In this document: positions 57,499-64,000 of the stretch, in pieces | Layout of the letters: every line of letters begins with the position of its first letter | Position numbering within the stretch: the stretch's first letter is position 1 | Program-made: the position numbers and the translations under genes | Assembly (NCBI RefSeq): GCF_052857255.1 | Contig: NC_135505.1 | Location: 29,538,499 to 29,602,498, forward strand | Length of the DNA: 64,000 nt | Origin: Amblyomma americanum | Taxonomy: Eukaryota; Arthropoda; Arachnida; Ixodida; Ixodidae | Direction: 5' to 3' | The notes under the pieces: generated by a model | Database searches by the model: none | What the model saw: the letters and a program-made list of their open reading frames with translations, nothing else | What the model was told of the DNA's origin: nothing

Positions 57499-57880
57499 AT
57501 GTTCAGGACTCAGAAAAGCCGGGAAATTTTTGAAGCCCTCTGTATTGCCAATGATAAAGATCACTGCGTCAGTACTCCCTCTATTGTGCTTAGAAGAAAG
57601 GAACTAGATTATCTGAAGGCTAACGGTGTTGATCGTGTCAGCTAGGCACAGAAATTGTGGGCGACTTGCATGAAGGCACGTGTGCGATATGGAACCTGTG
57701 GCTCTGGTTGATTGCCTTTTGGTTTTCCCGATTTTGTGCTTTTGATATCAGTTACCTGGTGGTCACATGTGTACATATAGGACTGGTTTCTGTGAATAAA
57801 CTTCAGTTGATGTCCGGCGATTGTGTGTCTATTCTTCCTTCGTCGTGTTTTTCTTGCGCCAGAACGATGTATCATAATGC
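57499..57880 (+). repeat. Right inverted arm (native 3' end)
   Basis: Runs from GACTCAGAAAAGCCGGGAAA to AGAACGATGTATCATAATGC. It includes the C-terminal coding part ending at TAG 57642-57644 and AATAAA at about 57796. Confidence 0.9.
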
Positions 57881-58191
57881 GTATGTTGAAATGTTGTTTT
57901 TAGAGTTTTGTTGACATTAGGAAGGTTGTTTGCGAAGGTTAAGACGAGATTAGAGCGGTGTTCATTTGCGGTTGCTAATGGGGGATTCCCAAACATTTCA
58001 TTACGATCTGTTGCTTCCGCTTTCGTAACGGCATCATCAATAATGGAGGCCGGATAGCATTGGTCCCTGAGAACCTCCCGCATACGGCCAGAATTTTTTT
58101 CGAAGTCTTCTGGTCGTGAGCAGATCCGTTTGAATCTGATGGCTTGGGAATATGGAATTGAAGTTTTGCAGTGGCGTGGGTGGCAGCTCTT

Positions 58192-58720
58192 CTAATGAAG
58201 GTACTGTTTCCTATCCGTGGGCTTTCTATAGACACTGGTGATTAAGGTACCCTTCTCCATTCGAATTGAGACGTCCAAGAAATTAATTTTTCTGGTGGAG
58301 TAAGGATGTGTGAAACAGATGTTTGGATGTACGTTGTTAAATGCTGAAATAAACTGGATGAATTGGTCCTCTGTTTTCGTCCATGCCATGAATATGTTGT
58401 CTAGGAAGCGTTTGTAAAAAGCCGTTTTTGTTGGGTATGAGCGGATAAACTCCGATTCAATGCTATGCATATATATGTTGGCATAGTTTGGGGCCATTTT
58501 CGTTCCCATAGCGGTACCACTCGCTTGTAGGTAAAAGGAGTTGTTGAATTAAAAAAAAGTGGAGCTTGAGGACCAGATCAGTAAGTGCAGCGATGGTACT
58601 TTGGCTAGGAGCATCATCGTTTTTGTGTTTTCCATAGGATGCGACCAGAATCGGATGCCATCATCATGCGGTATGTTTGTGTACAGAGACACTACATCAA
58701 GGGTAACTAAATATATATAT
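58192..58720 (-). pseudogene. Penelope-like reverse transcriptase fragment, altered active site
   Basis: Reads LVTLDVVSLYTNIPHDDGI near 58700 and then, in the frame 58192-58509, GTKMAPNYANIYMHSIESEF and FYKRFLDNIFMAW. The usual paired Asp of the catalytic motif is here Asp-Asn. Between the blocks the frame is broken near 58550. The second Asp is essential in known reverse transcriptases, so this copy should be inactive. Confidence 0.8.
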
Positions 58721-59340
58721 ATGCAAAGTTGAGAGACGCTTCATTTAGACAGATTTATTTGGAGTCGACATTTCGGACAGAGCCTGTCCTTTCTCAAGAC
58801 TGAAGTTACAGCGATCTTCCTCCCGTTCATGAGGAGTTGTAATTGGCACACATGTCCGCCACATGAAAATAGCAACAAGCAATCGGTTGCTGGAAAGAAG
58901 ATGGACAGAAAAGAAAAATACTAGAAAAGGGAGAAAGAGTAATAAATTGAAAAAGAATACGCGCTGTCGCACCCTGTCCACCGAAAAGCCGCTGCAGAAA
59001 AAAAAAGAGAAAGAATTAAAGGAAAACGAGGAGCGGGAGGAGAGAATGGTCGCCCCTCAAAGCAGAGCGGCGGCGAGTACAGAAACAGACGGTGGCGGAT
59101 TCGCGGAGATGCGTGTACTCACGTGCCCCTGGCCAAAACGAGTAAAAAAAAACATAATAAAGCGCAGACATGGCAGGACACTTCCCTGGAGCCTCTTCGG
59201 CAGGAATAGTCAATGTGGAATCAGCGGCGCAGTTTGCTTAAGTAGAGACATGTGCACTGTGCATGCAAACACAAAAAATAAAAATAAAAAAGGCGACAAA
59301 ACATCAGAGTTCGGGAAAGTGTCATTGGGGGGGGGGGGAG
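58721..59340 (-). repeat. Penelope-like terminal repeat upstream of the truncated body
   Basis: Minus-strand segment with GTCCGAAATGTCGACTCC and AATAAATCTGTC at about 58750-58770, the kind of sequence found at Penelope-like 3' ends. A C/T-rich (minus strand) body runs to about 59340, and a run of G lies at 59328-59338. It directly precedes the truncated reverse transcriptase, an arrangement known for Penelope-like elements with pseudo-LTRs. Confidence 0.5.
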
Positions 59341-59519
59341 GCGGGGGGTAAACGTGAATGGCGGGAGCATTTAGGCAAGGGTTCTTCAACTGCACCCCCC
59401 TCGGCAAAGTGGTCGAACTGGGTGGGGTGGAGGTAAAGATGCGCTTCTTTATCCCGCGCACGCTGTCACAAACGTGGGGAATTCTGAGAAAACTCTAGGG
59501 AAAATGTGTCTGTCCCCAA

Positions 59520-59640
59520 CCGGACATGACGTCATTAAAAGTCACGTGACCATGACGTTAGAGGCGTGACGTCACTTTTTTTTTGGCTAATCAGCGTTTC
59601 CAGCCTACCGACCCGCAATCGCTTGTCCCGAAACTCCTGG
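59520..59640 (-). promoter_or_regulatory. Promoter-like module with two CRE sites and an E box
   Basis: TGACGTCA at 59527-59534 and GTGACGTCAC at 59566-59575, CACGTG at 59543-59548, and a further TGACGT at 59553. The adjoining minus-strand stretch GATTGCGGGTCGGTAGGCTG with GGAAACGCTGATTAGCC matches 45545-45590. Regulatory activity is inferred only. Confidence 0.45.
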
Positions 59641-59880
59641 TAGGAGTTGAGCACCCCCAACGCCGACAACTTAGTGTTGGACGTAGCCACTGGGAGGTCC
59701 AGTGCTTCTTTTGTAGCCTTTCTCATGATGGCGTCGATTCGTGTCTCGTGTTATTTAGTAGTGCCAAGATAGGAAGCGGAATAGAGGATCCGGCTAGTCA
59801 CGAATGCATGGCCGAGCCGAAGCGCGTCCCTGCTCGCATCCGCCGCGTTTGATTGAAACGCGGTGTATAATGCGTCTGAC
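59641..59880 (-). mobile_element. LINE fragment (region between RT and RNase H)
   Basis: Minus-strand reading LGHAFVTSRILYSASYLGTT followed after one stop by DAIMRKATKEALDLPVATSN and LGVLNSYQEF, the conserved region between reverse transcriptase and RNase H in RNase H LINEs. It ends exactly where the promoter-like module begins. Confidence 0.65.
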
Positions 59881-60167
59881 ATGTTTGTTCACCTCCGCGC
59901 TTATATTTGGCATTAATGGATTCTTGGCTGAGCCTGTTATGGATTAACAGTACCAGCATGCGGAGCTCCTCGACCTCTCTGAAAACACCTCCCGTCAGAG
60001 AGATTCGCAAACTTGCGTTGTCTTTAGAATTAGTTCTGATGTGCTGAAAATTGAAAAATGCCTTTCGGGGAATGGAAGTGGCGCAGTATCTGTCTCACGT
60101 TTTGCGAACGCCGAAACTGCTCTGATGTGCTGAAGTTCCGATTTCGCGGCAGCACATTAGAGTCGAC
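59881..60167. other. No gene recognised
   Basis: Short unassigned stretch between a LINE fragment and a SINE. Confidence 0.45.
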
Positions 60168-60437
60168 AGTGTAGCTATCAACTCTGTGGTTAGGGCGCTC
60201 GTCTACTGAGCCGGAGTTCCCGGGATTTAATCCGCTCGCGGCGGCCACGTTTCGATGGAGGCGAAACGCAAAGGCGCCTGTGTGCTGTGCTTTGTCAGTG
60301 CGCGTTAAAGGTCTCGAAGTGGTCTAAATTATTCTGGAGCCCTCAGCTACAGCTCTTTCCTAATTCAGTCAGTCCCCTATCCTTTCCTTCCCAGCGCAAT
60401 TGAGGTTTCCACCAAGATGTGAAACAGTTACTATTTT
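60168..60437 (+). mobile_element. Ruka-like SINE, head damaged
   Basis: GTGGTTAGGGCGCTCGTCTA, a weak B box, CGGCCACGTTTCGATGGAGG, a damaged core GTCAGTGCGCGTTAAAGGTC, the body CTTTCCTTCCCAGCGCAATT and GTGAAACAGTTACT near the 3' end. Confidence 0.8.
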
Positions 60438-60941
60438 TTCTATATGCAGTTAAGGCGCTATTGTTTTCCTCAAAAGCACCAATTTCTTTGAGCCCGCAGA
60501 CACTGACGCTGTTTCCTTTTTGACTTACACAATCATTTTGTGCAAGATAGTCGAGATAACGCCGCCTTTTAACCAAACTGTACGAACGTGCCTGCGTGGT
60601 CTAGGGGTTGCTTGTGTCACTGGCAACCCTATGTTTAGGGTTTTTAGTGAAGCAGCGAAATTGGCTACGTCTGAACAATTCGCCAACTAGTTCATATTGC
60701 CAAGTGTTCGATTCCAGATTAATTACCGCAAGTTTTCTTTTAAGCGCAAATCATTTATTTATGTTATGATATCTAATAATGACGTCTGAGTAAGATTGCT
60801 AACTTCTTATAAACCATCGCTTCTTAATGTTTTAATGATTTTTTCAATTCCACCATATCACGTGAGACATCAGTCACCTCTTCGATCAACCCGGACTTTT
60901 TCAATACAGCGCCGACGGACTACGCCAGATTTTTCGCTAAA
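60438..60941. other. No gene recognised
   Basis: AT-rich unassigned sequence before the 444-bp repeat array. Confidence 0.45.
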
Positions 60942-61200
60942 CGAGCCCCTCCTTTCCTTTACCTTGTCTGCTAATAGCTTAACGAGTGTCTCGGTTCTAG
61001 CAGTCTTGATCCCATAGGTAGCATAAGAGGGCTCTCGCACAGTTTCCGCCCTCGGCGTTAGATGATGTTCCACGTCACATCCGCGGTAATACAGGACGTT
61101 CTACGTCCTCGCTATGGACGAGGGTGGCGCTGGTGAACACTCTCAAAGTTCGCTGACAGCAAATAAACAAATACCCACGAGAGCAGCAGATTGGAGGCCC

Positions 61201-61382
<182 letters not shown>

Positions 61383-61780
61383 ATGGTTGTTTTTTCTGCT
61401 GCTTTATAAGTAATTTTCTTTAAAAAAACTAATTGATTGGCACTAGATATTAAAAAAAGAAACATTCCCTTATGCACCTTGATTTCGGTGACTGTTAGCT
61501 TCCTTAATATGTTTGTCAAACGAGCCCCTCACTTCATTTACCTTGTCTGCTAATAGCTTAACGGGGGTCTCGGTTCTGGCAGTCTTGATGCCATAGGTAG
61601 CATAAGAGGGCTCTCGCACAGTTTCCGCCCTCGCCGTTAGATGACGTTCTACGTCACACTTGCGGTATTACAGGACGTGCTACGTCCACCGCTATGGACG
61701 AGGGTGGCGCTGGCGAACACTCTCAAGGTTCCCTTACACGCAAAACATAAATACCCACGAAAGCAGCAGATTGGACAGCC

Positions 61781-61853
61781 GTCACCGTAGCTCAGTTGGT
61801 AAGAGCACGAGACGCGATATTCGGAGGTCGTGGGTTCGGATCCCACCAGCGGC
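61781..61853 (+). repeat. tRNA-like segment, uninterrupted, 73 nt
   Basis: GTCACCGTAGCTCAGTTGGT to CCACCAGCGGC. A perfect A box (TAGCTCAGTTGG), a near-B box (GGTTCGGATCC), D stem GCTC/GAGC and T stem GTGGG/CCCAC. The anticodon stem is poorly paired and no CCA is encoded, so I call it a tRNA-derived repeat, not a working tRNA gene. Confidence 0.7.
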
Positions 61854-61983
61854 ATGGTTGTTTTTTGTGCTGCCTTTTAGGTAATTTTCTTTAAAAAAAA
61901 ACGAAACATTCCCTTATGCACCTTGATTTCGGTGACTGTTGGCTTCCTTCATATGTTTGTCAAACGAGCCCCTCACTTCCTTT

Positions 61984-62959
<976 letters not shown>

Positions 62960-63043
62960 TCCCCTATGCACCTTCGTTTCGGTGACTGTTGGCTTCCTAA
63001 ATATGTTTGTCAAACGAGCCCCTCATTTCCTTTACCTTGTCTG

Positions 63044-63044
<1 letters not shown>

Positions 63045-63073
<29 letters not shown>
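63045..63073. repeat. (TA)n microsatellite
   Basis: About 14 TA units replacing the 444-bp repeat after TTGTCTGCTA, where intact units read TTGTCTGCTAATAGC. Confidence 0.9.
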
Positions 63074-63075
<2 letters not shown>

Positions 63076-64000
63076 GGCCATGGCCCTATAATCATCTTAC
63101 TTACAATTTTTCGCTGCTTCTTTGGACTTCGGGACTTCGGGAACAAGGTACTGATTACGTCGTCAGTCTAATGTAAATGTGGTCACTGAAGATTATTTAC
63201 ATCTTAAATAGAGCCCACTTTGTAATGTGTGATTGAGGGTAATCATTGCTGAGCAATTGCTTGCTTGTGATTATGTGTACCACATTTCAGCTGCTTAAGC
63301 TGATATGTTTCAATATTACGCTAAACAATGGCACAAAGATTTAATAGAGAATTGAGCAAATTCTCTCAAATCGAATTTTCTCCGACTCAGGTCCCAGCTG
63401 TTTGGCAGATGCCTACTGTCGTCAACTTTCCCTTTGGCAAAAACGTTTTTTGAGAAAACAACTATGCCGGAACACACAAATTATTCACAAAATAAAGAAC
63501 TTTCCAGACAAAGCTATCATGCTAAGCTGCCTCAAGCAAAACAGTATTTAATTTATGCCTGTTCTAGGCATGGGAGTTCCCTTTTTCGTTCTTTTAGAGA
63601 AACTATCCGTCTCAGAAACTGGAGGTGAATGGCGTACGTTTCTCAGTTTCCAATTATTTAGTCACTGTCATAAATGATGCTGTTTTGGTTCAGTGTCCAT
63701 GCACCTCGCAATCATTTAACCGAGAGAGCATACATGGTTTCTCTTCTTGTCGTAGAATGCCTGGCTCAAGCAAGATAATCTCGTCGATTAATATATCCCA
63801 TGTTGGTTGGACTTTACTGTATCCCTTATTTTGACGTATGGTGGTGACGATAAGTGGACGATGTCCCTGTGGTACGACGAAGAAGGAAACGCTTCGTAAG
63901 AAGCATGGTGGGCCGCAGACCTCGGTAAGATGAGTTACTACTTCTACGCCGCAAGTCGGAGACGCCCGTTCTACGACTCAGAGTGGCCTGGTGGTTAAAA
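63074..64000. other. No gene recognised
   Basis: Unassigned sequence to the window end; frames of up to 69 codons without domains. Confidence 0.45.

Larger units (their letters stand above)
56407..57881 (+). mobile_element. Nested Penelope-like element with inverted terminal arms
   Basis: Plus-strand insertion. Arms of about 380 bp (56450-56830 and 57499-57880) are inverted copies of each other. The right arm is the natural 3' end of the element (end of the coding frame plus 3' untranslated region), so the left arm is an inverted copy of it. The 668-bp spacer encodes the linker and GIY-YIG nuclease. AGCGTAGACAGCTGGGCTAG precedes the left arm at about 56417-56436. An 11-bp candidate target duplication brackets the whole. 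The family is that of the element at 7930-9350. Confidence 0.8.
55840..58720 (-). mobile_element. Penelope-like element interrupted by another
   Basis: Minus-strand element. Reverse transcriptase lies at about 57893-58720 and the Cys-rich segment plus GIY-YIG nuclease at 55844-56390. A plus-strand Penelope-like insertion at 56407-57881 sits in the linker between them. TATGTTGAAAT occurs at both edges of the insert (56396-56406 and 57882-57892). Family as for 49714-51190. The reverse transcriptase is 5'-truncated at about 58720, where it meets a Penelope-like terminal repeat. Confidence 0.85.

Noticed and set aside
61781..61853. A functional tRNA gene
   Set aside because: Poor anticodon stem, no T33 in the loop, and position inside a tandem repeat; treated as tRNA-derived repeat.

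Overview
The window reads as arthropod nuclear DNA, most likely a hard tick (Ixodidae). The reasons are several dispersed tRNA-derived SINEs of the Ruka type common in tick genomes, Penelope-like elements with GIY-YIG endonucleases, RNase H-bearing LINEs, decayed Ty3/Gypsy elements, a Kunitz-domain exon of the kind expanded in tick saliva, GT-AG introns and AATAAA signals. There are no operons, prokaryotic signals or CRISPR arrays. Species cannot be fixed from sequence alone. Identifications below come from reading motifs by eye; no database was searched.

Layout. 0.3-1.5 kb: fragment of a decayed Ty3/Gypsy element. 1.9-7.05 kb: a second, nearly complete but heavily broken Gypsy element with both LTRs, itself interrupted by a Penelope-like 3' end. 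7.9-9.35 kb: minus-strand Penelope-like element. 9.46-10.17 kb: probable terminal exon of a Kunitz-domain protein gene, with its polyadenylation signal. 10.7-18.5 kb: SINEs, LINE fragments on both strands, and a minus-strand Gypsy LTR with gag nested in a LINE. 19.76-24.9 kb: an almost intact minus-strand LINE with ORF1 (two CCHC knuckles) and ORF2 (endonuclease, reverse transcriptase, RNase H, zinc motif). 25.4-30.8 kb: SINEs and an old LINE remnant. 31.4-39.04 kb: a very young Ty3/Gypsy element with near-identical 1.07-kb LTRs, a tRNA-Leu-type primer-binding site and a canonical -1 slippery heptamer between gag and pol. 39.4-43.9 kb: SINEs, AT-rich DNA and a LINE ORF1 remnant. 43.9-45.5 kb: ten tandem units of about 160 bp that encode a LINE-like C-terminal zinc motif. 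45.5-47.3 kb: a GC-rich, promoter-like, intron-containing locus of unknown function. 47.6-49.7 kb: LINE. 49.7-59.3 kb: several minus-strand Penelope-like elements, one invaded by a plus-strand Penelope-like element whose 3' end is repeated in inverted orientation at its 5' side. 60.9-63.07 kb: a tandem repeat of about 444 bp carrying a tRNA-like sequence and several long TA microsatellites.

Most of the window is layered mobile DNA. Only the Kunitz exon and, less surely, the 45.5-47.3 kb locus look like host genes. The observations most worth following are the inverted-arm Penelope-like insertion, the minisatellite made from a LINE zinc-motif segment, the tRNA-like satellite whose A box is split by TA repeats, the gag-pol slippery site in the young Gypsy element, and the orphan spliced locus that shares a promoter-like module with a site 14 kb away.
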